Shown here: piece by piece, positions 45,679 to 56,397 of the stretch
Layout of the letters: the number at the start of each line of letters is the position of its first letter
Numbering within the stretch: the stretch's first letter is position 1
Assembly (NCBI GenBank): GCA_002271215.1
Contig: CP018628.1
Span: forward strand, 3,596,001-3,660,000
Length of the DNA stretch: 64,000 bases
From: Lelliottia jeotgali
Lineage (GTDB): Bacteria > Pseudomonadota > Gammaproteobacteria > Enterobacterales > Enterobacteriaceae
Direction of reading: 5' to 3'
The notes under the pieces: model-generated
What the model saw: only the letters and a program-made list of their open reading frames with translations
Database searches by the model: none
Told to the model about the DNA's origin: nothing
Made by a program: the position numbers and the translations under genes

Positions 45679-48552
45679 TTACTGATATTCGCTCATTGGC
45701 ACGCAAGAACAGAACAAATTACGATCGCCGTATACGTCATCGAGACGCTTCACGGTCGGCCAGTACTTGTTCGCCACGCCTGCCGGGAAGACCGCCAGCT
45801 CACGGGTATAACCGTGATTCCACTCCGCCACCAGCTCGTTCTGGGTATGCGGGGCGTTCACCAGCGGGTTATCTTCCAGTGGCCATTCGCCCTGTTTCAC
45901 ACGGTCGATTTCACCGCGGATCGCCAGCATTGCGTCGATAAAGCGGTCCAGCTCAACTTTGCTTTCCGATTCGGTCGGCTCAACCATCAGCGTACCCGCC
46001 ACCGGGAAGGACATGGTTGGCGCGTGGAAACCGTAGTCGATCAGACGTTTGGCAATATCCAGCTCGCTGATCCCAGTCTCGTCTTTTAGCGGGCGAATAT
46101 CGAGAATACATTCGTGCGCCACGCGACCGTCACGACCGGTGTAGAGCACCGGATAGGCGTCTTTCAGGCGTGTGGCGATGTAGTTCGCATTCAGGATCGC
46201 CACCTGGCTCGCCTGTTTCAATCCCTCCGCGCCCATCATGCGGATGTACATCCAGCTGATTGGCAGAATAGACGCACTGCCGAACGGTGCCGCAGAGACC
46301 GCACCCTGACGGGTCAACATGCCTTCAATCTGCACTACGCTGTGGCCCGGAACAAACGGAGCCAGATGTGCTTTCACGCCGATAGGGCCCATACCCGGGC
46401 CGCCACCGCCGTGCGGAATGCAGAAGGTTTTGTGCAGGTTCAGGTGCGATACGTCCGCGCCGATAAAGCCCGGAGAGGTGATTCCCACCTGGGCGTTCAT
46501 GTTCGCACCGTCGAGGTAAACCTGACCGCCGAACTGATGCACCACTTCGCACACTTCACGGATCGTCTCTTCATAGACGCCGTGAGTGGACGGGTAAGTC
46601 ACCATGATGCAGGAGAGTTTATCGCCCGCCTGTTCGGCTTTCGCACGCAGATCGGCAAGATCGATGTTGCCATTTTTATCGCAGGCCACGACCACCACTT
46701 CCATTCCCGCCATCTGCGCAGATGCTGGGTTAGTGCCGTGAGCGGAGCTTGGAATCAGGCAGATATCGCGATGCCCTTCGTTGCGGCTTTCGTGATAGTG
46801 ACGGATCGCCAGCAGGCCCGCGTATTCCCCCTGCGCACCCGAGTTCGGCTGCATGCAAAGTGCGTCGTAGCCGGTCAGTTTCACCAGCCAGTCTGAAAGC
46901 TGACCGATCATCTGATGATAGCCTTCCGCCTGATCTGCCGGGCAGAATGGGTGAAGTTCAGAGAACTCAGGCCAGGTAATCGGGATCATTTCCGCGGCGG
47001 CATTGAGCTTCATGGTGCAGGAGCCGAGCGGGATCATCGCCTGATTCAGCGCCAGATCTTTGCGCTCCAGAGAGTGCATGTAGCGCATCATCTCGGTTTC
47101 GCTGTGATAGCGGTTAAACACCGGATGGGTCAGGACAGCGTCGTCACGCAGCATGCTTTCCTGAATCGAGCGGCTGTCGTGCGCCACGTCTTTATCCAGA
47201 GAATCGACGTCCAGACCGTGGGCATCGCCCAGCAGAACGTTGAACAGCGTCTGGATATCCTCGCGGGAAGTGGTTTCGTTCAGAGTGATGCCAACCGCGT
47301 TCAGAATATCGCTGCGCAGGTTAATTTCTGCGGCTTCGGCGCGAGCCAGCACGCCAGCTTTATCAGCCACTTCCACACACAGGGTGTCAAAGTAGTGCGC
47401 ATGGCGCAGCTTCAGCCCTTTCTGCTGCAAACCGGCCGCCAGAATATCGGCGAAACGGTGAATACGGGTGGCGATGCGTTTCAGGCCTACCGGACCGTGG
47501 AACACCGCATACAGACTGGCGATGTTGGCCAGCAGCACCTGAGAAGTACAAATGTTGGAGTTCGCTTTCTCGCGGCGGATATGCTGCTCGCGAGTCTGCA
47601 TCGCCATGCGCAGCGCGGTGTTGCCAGCGGCGTCTTTCGACACGCCGATAATACGGCCAGGCATGGAGCGTTTGAATTCATCTTTCGCCGCAAAGAACGC
47701 CGCGTGCGGGCCGCCGTAGCCCATCGGCACGCCAAAGCGTTGCGCAGAGCCGAAGACAATGTCCGCGCCCTGTTTGCCTGGAGCGGTTAGCAGCACCAGC
47801 GCCATGAAATCAGCGGCGAAGCTGACCACAATTTTGCGGGATTTCAGTTCAGCGATCAGGCTGGTGTAATCATGGACTTCACCGGTGGTACCGACCTGCT
47901 GCAACAGCACGCCGAACACATCCTGATGATCCAGCACTTTTTCAGCGTCATCAACAATTACGTCAAAGCCGAAGGTTTCCGCGCGGGTACGGACCACGTC
48001 CAGGGTCTGCGGATGAACATCGGCAGCCACGAAGAAGCGGTTAGCGTTTTTCAGCTTGCTGACGCGCTTCGCCATCGCCATCGCTTCGGCGGCGGCGGTC
48101 GCTTCATCAAGCAGCGAGGCAGAGGCGATATCCAGACCGGTCAGATCCAGCGTCACCTGCTGGAAGTTCAGCAGCGCTTCCAGACGCCCCTGAGACACTT
48201 CCGGCTGATAAGGGGTGTAGGCGGTGTACCAGCCTGGATTTTCCAGCATGTTGCGCAGGATAACTGGCGGTAACTGCACAGGGGTGTAGCCCATGCCAAT
48301 GTAAGACTTAAAGCGCTTGTTGAGGCCGGCAATCGCCTTCAGCTCTGTCAGCGCGGCGTATTCAGTGGTCGCATCACCCACCTGCGGCGGTGTGGCGAGC
48401 TGAATGTCTTTGGGCACGATCTGGCCGATCAGTGCGTTTAACGAATCCGCGCCAACTGTCTTCAGCATCTCCTGCTGTTGCTGAGCATCCGGCCCAATGT
48501 GACGTTCAATGAAAGCGCCACGGTTTTCAAGCTGGCTTAAAGTCTGTGTCAT
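45679..48552 (-). CDS. gcvP: Glycine dehydrogenase (P-protein of the glycine cleavage system)
   Basis: A 957-residue PLP enzyme that decarboxylates glycine and passes the aminomethyl group to GcvH. The PLP lysine is in [18 protein letters not shown] (about residue 706). ATG 48552 yields exactly the E. coli length; the 41-codon longer frame reads through palindromic repeats and was rejected. Third gene of gcvTHP. Confidence 0.97.
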   Translation of the reverse strand: MTQTLSQLENRGAFIERHIGPDAQQQQEMLKTVGADSLNALIGQIVPKDIQLATPPQVGDATTEYAALTELKAIAGLNKRFKSYIGMGYTPVQLPPVILRNMLENPGWYTAYTPYQPEVSQGRLEALLNFQQVTLDLTGLDIASASLLDEATAAAEAMAMAKRVSKLKNANRFFVAADVHPQTLDVVRTRAETFGFDVIVDDAEKVLDHQDVFGVLLQQVGTTGEVHDYTSLIAELKSRKIVVSFAADFMALVLLTAPGKQGADIVFGSAQRFGVPMGYGGPHAAFFAAKDEFKRSMPGRIIGVSKDAAGNTALRMAMQTREQHIRREKANSNICTSQVLLANIASLYAVFHGPVGLKRIATRIHRFADILAAGLQQKGLKLRHAHYFDTLCVEVADKAGVLARAEAAEINLRSDILNAVGITLNETTSREDIQTLFNVLLGDAHGLDVDSLDKDVAHDSRSIQESMLRDDAVLTHPVFNRYHSETEMMRYMHSLERKDLALNQAMIPLGSCTMKLNAAAEMIPITWPEFSELHPFCPADQAEGYHQMIGQLSDWLVKLTGYDALCMQPNSGAQGEYAGLLAIRHYHESRNEGHRDICLIPSSAHGTNPASAQMAGMEVVVVACDKNGNIDLADLRAKAEQAGDKLSCIMVTYPSTHGVYEETIREVCEVVHQFGGQVYLDGANMNAQVGITSPGFIGADVSHLNLHKTFCIPHGGGGPGMGPIGVKAHLAPFVPGHSVVQIEGMLTRQGAVSAAPFGSASILPISWMYIRMMGAEGLKQASQVAILNANYIATRLKDAYPVLYTGRDGRVAHECILDIRPLKDETGISELDIAKRLIDYGFHAPTMSFPVAGTLMVEPTESESKVELDRFIDAMLAIRGEIDRVKQGEWPLEDNPLVNAPHTQNELVAEWNHGYTRELAVFPAGVANKYWPTVKRLDDVYGDRNLFCSCVPMSEYQ

Positions 48553-48588
48553 GAGCGATGGTTCCTGAGCTTGCGGTGATATTAGGAT

Positions 48589-48669
48589 CCCCTCTCCCTT
48601 TGGGAGAGGGTTAGGGTGAGGGGAAGTTTGCGCCCTCACCCCTGCCCTCTCCCAAAGGGAGAGGGTGAA
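48589..48669. repeat. CCCTCTCCC-type palindromic repeats inside the gcv operon
   Basis: Two head-to-head units: CCCTCTCCCTTTGGGAGAGGG and CCCTCTCCCAAAGGGAGAGGG, joined by TTAGGGTGAGGGGAAGTTTG. They lie between gcvH and gcvP and could modulate mRNA stability or gcvP expression. Confidence 0.85.
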
Positions 48670-48675
48670 AAGCAA

Positions 48676-49065
48676 TTACTCGTCTTCTAACAGTGCTGCG
48701 TACGCGGTCGCATCCAGCAGCGCTTCAACTTCTGCTTCATCGTTGGCTTTGATTTTGAAAATCCAGCCACCGGTGTACGGCTCACTGTTGACCAGCTCCG
48801 GGGAGTCGCTCAGTGCATCGTTTACCGCTACGATTTCGCCACCGACCGGGGCATAGATGTCAGAAGCCGCTTTCACAGACTCTGCCACGGCGCAATCATC
48901 GCCCGCGCTCACGGTTGCGCCGACGTCTGGCAGATCAACGAACACCATGTCACCCAGCAGCTCTTGCGCGTGTTCGGTGATACCCACGGTGTAAGTCCCG
49001 TCAGATTCTTTACGCAGCCATTCGTGTTCTTTGCTGTATTTCAGTTCTGCTGGCACATTGCTCAT
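48676..49065 (-). CDS. gcvH: Glycine cleavage system H protein
   Basis: A 129-residue lipoyl carrier. The lipoylated Lys is in [19 protein letters not shown] (about residue 65). ATG 49065 starts [18 protein letters not shown] after AGGAGAATTCC; the longer frame was rejected. Lies between gcvT (25 bases) and gcvP. Confidence 0.97.
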   Translation of the reverse strand: MSNVPAELKYSKEHEWLRKESDGTYTVGITEHAQELLGDMVFVDLPDVGATVSAGDDCAVAESVKAASDIYAPVGGEIVAVNDALSDSPELVNSEPYTGGWIFKIKANDEAEVEALLDATAYAALLEDE

Positions 49066-49090
49066 TGGAATTCTCCTGATAATAAATTGA

Positions 49091-50185
49091 TTAGGCGACC
49101 GGCTTACCGGCGCGAACAAAAATCGGTTTAGTCACGCTGACCGGCATTTCACGGTTGCGGATCTGCACCACGGCAGTCTCGCCAATTCCGGCAGGGACGC
49201 GCGCCAGCGCAATGCTGTAGCCCAGCGTCGGTGAGAAAGTGCCGCTGGTGATAATGCCTTCGTGAAGATTGCCGCTGGCATCGGTGAAGCGCACAGGCAG
49301 TTCGTTACGAAGCACGCCTTTCTCTTTCATCACCAGGCCGACCAGCTGCTCGGTGCCTTTCTCGCGCTGCAGTTCCAGCGCTTCACGACCAATGAAATCA
49401 CGGTCTGCCGGTTCCCACGCGATGGTCCAGCCCATGTTGGCCGCCAGCGGAGAGACGCCTTCATCCATCTCCTGACCGTACAAATTCATCCCGGCTTCCA
49501 GACGCAGCGTGTCGCGCGCGCCCAGACCTGCCGGTTTCACGCCCGCTTCGACCAGCGCACGCCAGAAATCAGCGGCTTTCTCGTTCGGCATCGCAATTTC
49601 GTAGCCCGCTTCACCGGTGTATCCGGTGGTGGCGATAAACAGATCGCCTGCCTGCACGCCGAAGAACGGCTTCATGCCTTCTACAGCTTTACGCTGTTCA
49701 TCGTTGAACAGAGATGCGGCTTTGGCCTGCGCGTTTGGCCCCTGCACGGCGATCAGGGAAAGATCGTCGCGAACGGTGATATCAACGGCATATTTGGCGG
49801 CGTGTTCGGAAATCCAGGAAAGGTCTTTTTCGCGGGTGGCGGAGTTAACAACGAGGCGGAAGAAATCTTCAGTGAAGTAATAAACGATCAGGTCATCAAT
49901 CACGCCGCCGGAGGCGTTAAGCATCCCGGTGTAGAGCGCTTTACCTGGCGTCTTGAGTTTGGCGACGTCGTTCGCCAACAGATAACGCAGAAACTCCCTG
50001 GTGCGACTGCCGCGCAAATCGACGATGGTCATGTGGGAGACATCGAACATCCCGGCGTCGGTGCGCACTGCATGGTGCTCATCGATTTGCGAGCCGTAGT
50101 GCAGCGGCATCATCCAACCGTGGAAATCGACCATGCGCGCGCCGCATAACGTGTGTTGTTCGTACAAAGGAGTCTGTTGAGCCAT
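49091..50185 (-). CDS. gcvT: Aminomethyltransferase (T-protein)
   Basis: A 364-residue tetrahydrofolate-dependent enzyme releasing methylene-THF and ammonia from the loaded H-protein. MRPLYEQH-type start ([20 protein letters not shown]), FDVSHM and GYTGEAGYE motifs are present. ATG 50185 gives the family length; a 56-codon longer frame extends through the control region and was rejected. First gene of gcvTHP. Confidence 0.97.
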   Translation of the reverse strand: MAQQTPLYEQHTLCGARMVDFHGWMMPLHYGSQIDEHHAVRTDAGMFDVSHMTIVDLRGSRTREFLRYLLANDVAKLKTPGKALYTGMLNASGGVIDDLIVYYFTEDFFRLVVNSATREKDLSWISEHAAKYAVDITVRDDLSLIAVQGPNAQAKAASLFNDEQRKAVEGMKPFFGVQAGDLFIATTGYTGEAGYEIAMPNEKAADFWRALVEAGVKPAGLGARDTLRLEAGMNLYGQEMDEGVSPLAANMGWTIAWEPADRDFIGREALELQREKGTEQLVGLVMKEKGVLRNELPVRFTDASGNLHEGIITSGTFSPTLGYSIALARVPAGIGETAVVQIRNREMPVSVTKPIFVRAGKPVA

Positions 50186-50280
50186 CTTGTCCTCGTTGAT
50201 TAAGCAGTGCAGGGCAATCTTGCGTTTCGCGCGAAATTTCTTACCACGAAACCCGGCGTCGGCATCACTGCAGGACGTCG

Positions 50281-50296
50281 ACGCAAACGTTCTCTT
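50281..50296 (-). promoter_or_regulatory. PurR-like operator before gcvT
   Basis: ACGCAAACGTTCTCTT matches the PurR consensus ACGCAAACGTTTGCGT at 12 of 16 positions. PurR repression of gcvTHP is known in E. coli. Part of the 447-base gene-free region 50186-50632. Confidence 0.6.
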
Positions 50297-50514
50297 TTCC
50301 CTGAAGTTACCACCGAACCCGGCGATTAACCATAAGGTAAAACGGGTCATCACATTAGCTTATGACCAAAAAACGCTAAAAAGCCTACAGAGTTATTCAC
50401 TGGAAAAATGCGATTTACCCCGCATAAAATTAACTTAAATTTCACAATATTTAGCACAGGCTGATATTTCCTGCGGAAAAACGCGCCTATTTTCCGTCAT
50501 GAAAAAAATGCGAC

Positions 50515-50529
50515 ATTAGATAATCTAAT
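50515..50529. promoter_or_regulatory. GcvA-like palindrome upstream of gcvT
   Basis: ATTAGATAATCTAAT, a perfect 15-base palindrome containing the CTAAT element bound by GcvA, with another ATTAG at 50548-50552. The same gene-free region also holds AT-rich sequence suited to Lrp binding. Binder inferred from E. coli gcv control. Confidence 0.5.
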
Positions 50530-50571
50530 GCGAAAAGAAGTGTGAAATTAGAATATTTCAAACGAGGGAAA

Positions 50572-50593
50572 CATCCCGGCACAAAGGCCGGGA
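50572..50593 (-). terminator. Hairpin after ubiI
   Basis: Stem TCCCGGC / GCCGGGA with a 6-base loop about 40 bases after the ubiI stop; the following minus-strand sequence is only moderately T-rich. Confidence 0.5.
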
Positions 50594-50632
50594 GAGGAAA
50601 GTGTGATGGGGGTCTAATTTAACGTTTTGTGC

Positions 50633-51835
50633 TTAACGCAGCCACTCGGGGAGATCGTTTAAGCCCATCGCCTGACGCAGAAGTTGTGGTTTAACGCCGG
50701 GAAGCGTGTCCGCCAGTTTCAGACCAACGTCGCGCAGCAGTTTTTTCGCCGGATTGTTTCCGGCAAACAGCTCGCGAAAGCCCTGCATCCCCGCCAGCAT
50801 CATCGCCGCGCTGTGTTTACGACTGCGCTCGTAACGTCGCAGATAAAGATGCTGACCAATATCCTTGCCCTGGCGGTGCAGACGACGCAGTTCGTCAATC
50901 AGCTCTGCGGCATCCATAAACCCGAGATTAACGCCCTGCCCGGCTAGCGGATGAATGGTGTGCGCCGCGTCGCCTACCAGCGCCATTCGGTGCGAGGCAA
51001 ACTGGCGCGCATAGCGCCCGGTCAGCGGGAACAGCTGGCGCTCACTTTCAAGCGAGCACAGTCCGAGACGGTTATCAAAAGCCATGCACAGCGCCTGATT
51101 AAACTCCTCAGGGGTGGCGGCTTCCATCTGCTGCGCTTTCTCCGGCACCAGCGACCAGACGATAGAGCAAAGATGCGGATCGCTTAACGGCAGAAACGCC
51201 AGGATACCATCGTTGTGGAAAATCTGCCGCGCCACGCCGCCGTGTGGCTCAGTCGTGCGGATCGTCGCTACCAGCGCGTGGTGGCGGTAATCCCAGAAGG
51301 TCAGCGGGATATCGGCTTTATTGCGCAGCCACGAGTTGGCACCATCGGCGCCTACCACCAGCCGCGCGGTCAGCATGTCGCCGCTTTGCAGGGTCAGAAA
51401 GGCTTCGTTTTCGCCCCAGGCAATCTGCTGAATTTGAGCGGGAGCCATCAGCGTGACGTCTGAACAGGCTTGCGCTTTGCGCCACAGGGCGTGGTGGATC
51501 ACCGCATTCTCGACGATGTGGCCGAGATGGCTGTATCCCATGCTTTCATCGTCAAAGGCGATATAGCCGAAGCTGTCTTTGTCCCACACTTCCATCCCGT
51601 GATAACAGCTGGCGCGTAACGCCGTGATATCAGACCAGACGCCAAGATGCGTTAGCAGCTTTTCGCTGGCGGCGTTGATGGCCGATACGCGAAGCTCTGG
51701 CGGCGCGTCCTGCGAAACAGGTTGCGGCGGTTTATTCTCAAGCACCGCCACGCGCAGGCCGCTGCCCTGTAAACCGCAGGCCAGGGCCAGCCCCACCATT
51801 CCGCCGCCAACAATGGCAACATCAACATTCTGCAC
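50633..51835 (-). CDS. ubiI: 2-polyprenylphenol C5-hydroxylase UbiI
   Basis: A 400-residue FAD monooxygenase of ubiquinone synthesis (formerly VisC). Motifs: VAIVGGGMVGLALACGL (residues about 6-22), VVGADGANSWLR and GDAAHTIHPLAGQGVNLG. The start codon is GTG at 51835. Last gene of ygfB-pepP-ubiH-ubiI; 11 bases after ubiH. Confidence 0.95.
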   Translation of the reverse strand: MQNVDVAIVGGGMVGLALACGLQGSGLRVAVLENKPPQPVSQDAPPELRVSAINAASEKLLTHLGVWSDITALRASCYHGMEVWDKDSFGYIAFDDESMGYSHLGHIVENAVIHHALWRKAQACSDVTLMAPAQIQQIAWGENEAFLTLQSGDMLTARLVVGADGANSWLRNKADIPLTFWDYRHHALVATIRTTEPHGGVARQIFHNDGILAFLPLSDPHLCSIVWSLVPEKAQQMEAATPEEFNQALCMAFDNRLGLCSLESERQLFPLTGRYARQFASHRMALVGDAAHTIHPLAGQGVNLGFMDAAELIDELRRLHRQGKDIGQHLYLRRYERSRKHSAAMMLAGMQGFRELFAGNNPAKKLLRDVGLKLADTLPGVKPQLLRQAMGLNDLPEWLR

Positions 51836-51846
51836 TTAGTAACTCC

Positions 51847-53025
51847 TTAACGAGCGACCCAACCGAGAGTTCGCTGCGCCAGCACGTCGCGTGCCGGAAT
51901 GAATAGTTCCATCGCCATCAGCCCCGCGTTGCGCCCGGCTACCAGCGGTGCCCAGCGATTCGCGAACAGATGCACCAGACCGTCGGTCACGCCGATGGTG
52001 GCCTCTTTATCTGCCTGACGGCGTTTCTGATACTGACAAAGCACGGAATACGCACCGCAGTCTTCGCTGTCCTGCAAGGCCTGCGCCAGCGTCTCAGCCA
52101 GGCTCATAACGTCGCGCAAACCTAAATTAAACCCTTGCCCGGCAATCGGATGCAGCGTTTGCGCCGCATTGCCGACTAACGCCAGGCGATGAGAAACTGA
52201 CTGTGATGCAGTCGTCAGCGCCAACGGATACGCCGCGCGTTTTCCGGCGTGGGTGATGCGCCCTAAACGCCAGCCGAAGGCTTTTTGCAGCTCGTCGCAA
52301 AAACGCGTATCTGACCAGGCCATGACGTCATCCATCGCGTCTACTGCGTGGCACCAGACCAGCGAGCTGCGACCATCAGACATCGGCAGCATTGCCAGCG
52401 GGCCGTGTTCGGTAAAACGTTCAAAGGCGCGACCCTGATGGGCCACTGCGGTCGAAACGTTGGCGATCACCGCCGCCTGACCGTAAGGCTGTTGCCGCCA
52501 TTCGATCCCGCACTGAGTCGCCAGCGCGGAACGGGAACCGTCCGCCGCCACCAGCAATTTTCCGTCCAGCACATCGCCGTTATCCAGCGTCACGCTCACG
52601 CTCTCTGCACTGCGGGTGAAACTGGCGACGCGCGCCGGACAGTGCAGCGTCACACCGGGTGCATCCTGCAATAAACGGAACAGGCGCTGCCCGACGTCGT
52701 GCAGTTCGACCACCTGCCCGAGGGCATCAATGTGGTAATCCTGCGCATCGAGTGTGACAAAACCGGCATGGCCGCGATCGCTGACGTGAACGGTATTAAT
52801 GGAGGTTGCGCACTCGGCAATCGCTTGCCAGATACCCAGCCGCGACAGGTGCTGACAGGTGCCCTGCGCCAGCGCAATCGCGCGGGAGTCAAAGCCTGGA
52901 TGTTCCGTTGTCTGTGGCGCGACGGCCTCGACCAGATGAACCGAGAGCTGGCCGCGCGTCAACTGTGAAATCGCCAGGGCGAGCGTCGCGCCCGCCATGC
53001 CGCCGCCAACAATTACCACGCTCAT
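51847..53025 (-). CDS. ubiH: 2-octaprenyl-6-methoxyphenol 4-hydroxylase UbiH
   Basis: A 392-residue FAD monooxygenase paralogous to UbiI, adding the C4 hydroxyl in ubiquinone synthesis. Motifs: VVIVGGGMAGATLALAI, LLVAADGSRSAL and VGNAAQTLHPIAGQGFNLGL (GN in place of GD, as in UbiH). Its ATG overlaps the pepP stop by 4 bases (ATGA). Confidence 0.95.
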   Translation of the reverse strand: MSVVIVGGGMAGATLALAISQLTRGQLSVHLVEAVAPQTTEHPGFDSRAIALAQGTCQHLSRLGIWQAIAECATSINTVHVSDRGHAGFVTLDAQDYHIDALGQVVELHDVGQRLFRLLQDAPGVTLHCPARVASFTRSAESVSVTLDNGDVLDGKLLVAADGSRSALATQCGIEWRQQPYGQAAVIANVSTAVAHQGRAFERFTEHGPLAMLPMSDGRSSLVWCHAVDAMDDVMAWSDTRFCDELQKAFGWRLGRITHAGKRAAYPLALTTASQSVSHRLALVGNAAQTLHPIAGQGFNLGLRDVMSLAETLAQALQDSEDCGAYSVLCQYQKRRQADKEATIGVTDGLVHLFANRWAPLVAGRNAGLMAMELFIPARDVLAQRTLGWVAR

Positions 53026-54335
53026 GCGCGTGCCGCCGCCATCAGGGCTTCGATCTCATCGGCTTTTTTAACGACAGACGCCGTCAGGTTTTCGTTGCCG
53101 CTTTCGGTGATCACAATGTCGTCTTCGATACGAATCCCGATCCCGCGATATTCGGCAGGGACATCCGCGTCCGGCGCGATGTACAGGCCCGGCTCGACGG
53201 TTAACACCATGCCCGGCTCAAGCGTGCGGGAACGATCTGTGCCGTAGACGCCGACATCGTGCACATCAAGCCCCAGCCAGTGACTCAGACCATGCATAAA
53301 GAACGCGCGATGGGCGTTGTCAGCAATCAGCTCTTCCACGTCGCCCTTCAGAATGCCGAGTTTGACCAGGCCGTTGACCATGATGCGGATCACCGAGCCG
53401 GTCACTTCCTGAATAGAAGTGCCGGGGCGGAACAGGGTCAGCGCCGTTTCCAGTGATTCGAGAACAATGTCGTAAACCGCGCGCTGTGCCGGGCTGAATT
53501 GGCCATTCACCGGGAAGGTGCGGGTGATGTCACCCGCGTAACCGCGGTATTCACACCCCGCGTCGATCAGCACTAAATCGCCGTCGCGCAGTTCGCTCTC
53601 ATTTTCGGTGTAATGCAGGATGCAGCCGTTTTCGCCACCGCCGACAATGGTGTTGTAGGACGGGAAACGTGCGCCGTGGCGATTGAACTCATGCAGAATT
53701 TCGCCTTCGAGCTGATACTCGAACATCCCCGGACGGCATTTTTCCATTGCACGGGTGTGGGCCAGGGCGCTGATTTCGCCCGCGCGGCGCATCACATCCA
53801 GCTCTTCCGGCGATTTAAACAGGCGCATTTCATGCACCAGCGGACGCCAGTCAGTGATGGACGCAGGCGCAGAAAGATTCTGACGCGAGCCTTTGCGCAG
53901 TTTATCCAGCGCGGTAAAGACCAGCTCATCGGCGTATTTGTATTCGCCCTGAGCGTGATAGACCATGTCCAGACCGTTGAGCAGCTGATAGAGCTGTTCG
54001 TTGATTTCGCTAAAGGCCAGCGCGCGTTCGACGCCGAGTTTTTCCGGTGCGGCGTCTTGCCCTAAGCGGCGGCCAAACCAGATTTCGGCGGTGAGATCGC
54101 GAACACGGTTAAAGAGAACGCTGTGGTTGTGGGTGTCATCGCTTTTAATCAGCACCAGCACCGCTTCTGGCTCGTTAAACCCGGTGAAGTACCAGAAATC
54201 GCTGCTCTGGCGATAAGGATATTCGCTGTCGTTGCTGCGCGTGGCTTCCGGTGCGGCAAAAATCAGTGCCGCGCTGCCCGGTTGCATGTTGGCTAACAGC
54301 GCCTGACGGCGGCGAAGATACTCCTGCTGAGTCAT
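53022..54335 (-). CDS. pepP: Xaa-Pro aminopeptidase P
   Basis: A 437-residue M24B metallopeptidase removing N-terminal residues before proline. Metal ligands: LIDAGCEYRGYAGDITRTF (two Asp), HGLSHWLGLDVHDVG (His), VEPGLYIAP (Glu) and IRIEDDIVI (Glu). ATG follows GGAGGG. The N-terminus is about four residues shorter than in E. coli (441). In operon with ubiH (overlap) and ygfB. Confidence 0.95.
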   Translation of the reverse strand: MTQQEYLRRRQALLANMQPGSAALIFAAPEATRSNDSEYPYRQSSDFWYFTGFNEPEAVLVLIKSDDTHNHSVLFNRVRDLTAEIWFGRRLGQDAAPEKLGVERALAFSEINEQLYQLLNGLDMVYHAQGEYKYADELVFTALDKLRKGSRQNLSAPASITDWRPLVHEMRLFKSPEELDVMRRAGEISALAHTRAMEKCRPGMFEYQLEGEILHEFNRHGARFPSYNTIVGGGENGCILHYTENESELRDGDLVLIDAGCEYRGYAGDITRTFPVNGQFSPAQRAVYDIVLESLETALTLFRPGTSIQEVTGSVIRIMVNGLVKLGILKGDVEELIADNAHRAFFMHGLSHWLGLDVHDVGVYGTDRSRTLEPGMVLTVEPGLYIAPDADVPAEYRGIGIRIEDDIVITESGNENLTASVVKKADEIEALMAAARA

Positions 54336-54360
54336 GACACCCTCCTGTGCGTTCTTTTTA

Positions 54361-54939
54361 TTAATGTAAGGTCGGTTTGCGTACTTCCGGTGCTGTCAGC
54401 TGCGAGCGAGTAAAGGTGTCGTGACATAACAATGCTGCCACGCGAACGTACTCGATAATCTCTTCAACGGACATTTCCAGCTCTTCCTGGTCTTCGTCTT
54501 CGTCGTAGCCCAGTTGGGCGATATTGCGCAGATCGTCGATAGCCTCACCCGCTTCACCGGTCACTTTATCAAGTTTCGGCTGCGTGACGCCGAGGCCCAG
54601 CAGATAGTGGTTTACCCAGCCTGCCAGCGCATCGGCGCGATCGAAGACGCTAACATCGTCGCCATCAGGCAGATAAAGCTGAAAAAGGAAACCGTCATCC
54701 TCCAGAGAGTCGCTGGTCGCCGAGTGCATTTTGCGCAGCGCTTCCGCCAGTTCGTGACCAAAGGCCAGGCCTTCGTTCGTCAGGTCGTGAAGCAGCGGCT
54801 GCCAAGAGCTGTCGCTGTTTCCGCCGCACAGCATGCCACTGATCAGACCGTGCATTTCAGCAGGGGTCAAACCCACGCCCTGCTGGTTAAGTAACTGGCT
54901 TACTTCGTTGTAACCAGGCATTTCGTTCTGTATAGACAT
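54361..54939 (-). CDS. ygfB: YgfB, UPF0149 family
   Basis: A 192-residue acidic protein of UPF0149. Features are [18 protein letters not shown] near residue 24 and the acidic [15 protein letters not shown] near 140. In Pseudomonas a homologue dampens expression of an ampicillin-resistance amidase. ATG 54939 matches E. coli; two extra codons upstream are unlikely. First gene of the ygfB-pepP-ubiH-ubiI operon and divergent from zapA. Confidence 0.92.
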   Translation of the reverse strand: MSIQNEMPGYNEVSQLLNQQGVGLTPAEMHGLISGMLCGGNSDSSWQPLLHDLTNEGLAFGHELAEALRKMHSATSDSLEDDGFLFQLYLPDGDDVSVFDRADALAGWVNHYLLGLGVTQPKLDKVTGEAGEAIDDLRNIAQLGYDEDEDQEELEMSVEEIIEYVRVAALLCHDTFTRSQLTAPEVRKPTLH

Positions 54940-55041
54940 GCGCATTCGTCATCGTTGGGAGGAATATTCATGATATGCTACCACTTTGGACACTGGAGAT
55001 ACCAGAAAAGGGCTTGTATCTTCATATCATGGTAGCTATAG

Positions 55042-55437
<396 letters not shown>

Positions 55438-55478
55438 CACTTTGCAGTTGACTATGGTAGAGTGACTGTGAAGACAAA

Positions 55479-55662
55479 ATTTCTCTGAGATGTTCGCAAG
55501 CGGGCCAGTCCCCTGAGCCGATATTTCATACCACAAGAATGTGGCGCTCCATGGTCGGTGAGCATGCTCGGTTCGTCCGAGAAGCCTTAAGACTATGACG
55601 ACACATTCACCTTGAACCAAGGGTTCAAGGGTTACAGCCTGCGGCGGCATCTCGGAGATTCC
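55479..55662 (+). ncRNA. ssrS: 6S RNA
   Basis: 184 bases that align over their length with E. coli 6S RNA as remembered: start ATTTCTCTGAGATGTTCGC, central bubble region, end GCATCTCGGAGATTCC pairing with the 5' end. It binds sigma70 RNA polymerase in stationary phase. Co-transcribed with fau, the conserved order. Confidence 0.97.
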
Positions 55663-55686
55663 CCTTCTTTACTACCTTCAAGCATC

Positions 55687-56283
55687 ATGACTCAATTTCC
55701 TGAAGTCCCTGCTTCCCGACAAGACATCCGTCAGCTAATCCGTAAAACTCGTCGAGCGCTTTCGCCCGAACAACAAGCTCATTTCGCACAAACTGCTGCC
55801 GCCCGTATGATGGCCTATCCGCCCGTCGTGATGGCGAATACGGTTGCCCTGTTTTTGTCGTTTGATGGTGAGCTTGATACGCAACCGCTGATCGAACAAC
55901 TCTGGCGCGCTGGAAAAAAAGTCTATTTGCCGGTGCTGCACCCGTTCAGTCCGGGCAATCTGCTGTTCTTGCACTACCATCCGCACAGCGAACTGGTGGT
56001 GAACCGCCTGAAAATCACCGAACCTAAACTCGATGTGCGCGACGTTCTGCCCTTGCAGGATTTGGACGTGCTGATTACGCCACTGGTGGCTTTTGATGAG
56101 AGCGGTCAGCGTCTGGGGATGGGCGGCGGATTTTACGATCGCACGCTGCAGAACTGGCAGCAGTACGGTGTGCAGCCGGTGGGTTATGCCCATGATTGTC
56201 AGGGTGTGAAAGCGCTGCCGGTGGAGAAATGGGATATTCCGCTGCCTGCGGTAGTGACGCCGTCGAAAGTGTGGGAGTGGTGA
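55687..56283 (+). CDS. fau: 5-formyltetrahydrofolate cyclo-ligase family protein (YgfA)
   Basis: A 198-residue protein converting 5-formyl-THF to 5,10-methenyl-THF with ATP. Motifs: RKTRRALSPEQQ (residues about 21-32), YLPVLHPF and the GMGGGFYDRTL phosphate loop (about 148-158). ATG 55687 lies 25 bases after 6S RNA; the longer frame reads into 6S RNA and was rejected. Confidence 0.93.
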   Translation: MTQFPEVPASRQDIRQLIRKTRRALSPEQQAHFAQTAAARMMAYPPVVMANTVALFLSFDGELDTQPLIEQLWRAGKKVYLPVLHPFSPGNLLFLHYHPHSELVVNRLKITEPKLDVRDVLPLQDLDVLITPLVAFDESGQRLGMGGGFYDRTLQNWQQYGVQPVGYAHDCQGVKALPVEKWDIPLPAVVTPSKVWEW

Positions 56284-56292
56284 AATAATAAA

Positions 56293-56380
56293 GCCGGGTG
56301 GCGGCTACGCCTTACCCGGCCTACAAAAACACGCTGAACCTGTTGAAACTGTAGGTCGGGTAAGCGACAGCGTCACCCGA
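56293..56380. repeat. REP/BIME palindromic pair
   Basis: GCCGGGTGGCGGCTACGCC...ACCCGGC followed about 55 bases on by an inverted unit GTAGGTCGGGTAAGCGACAG, between convergent fau and serA. Confidence 0.85.
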
Positions 56381-56397
56381 CACAGTAAACCGCAGAA

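Noticed and set aside
48553..48675. 41-codon N-terminal extension of gcvP
   Set aside because: It is translated palindromic repeat DNA; the internal ATG gives the exact family length.
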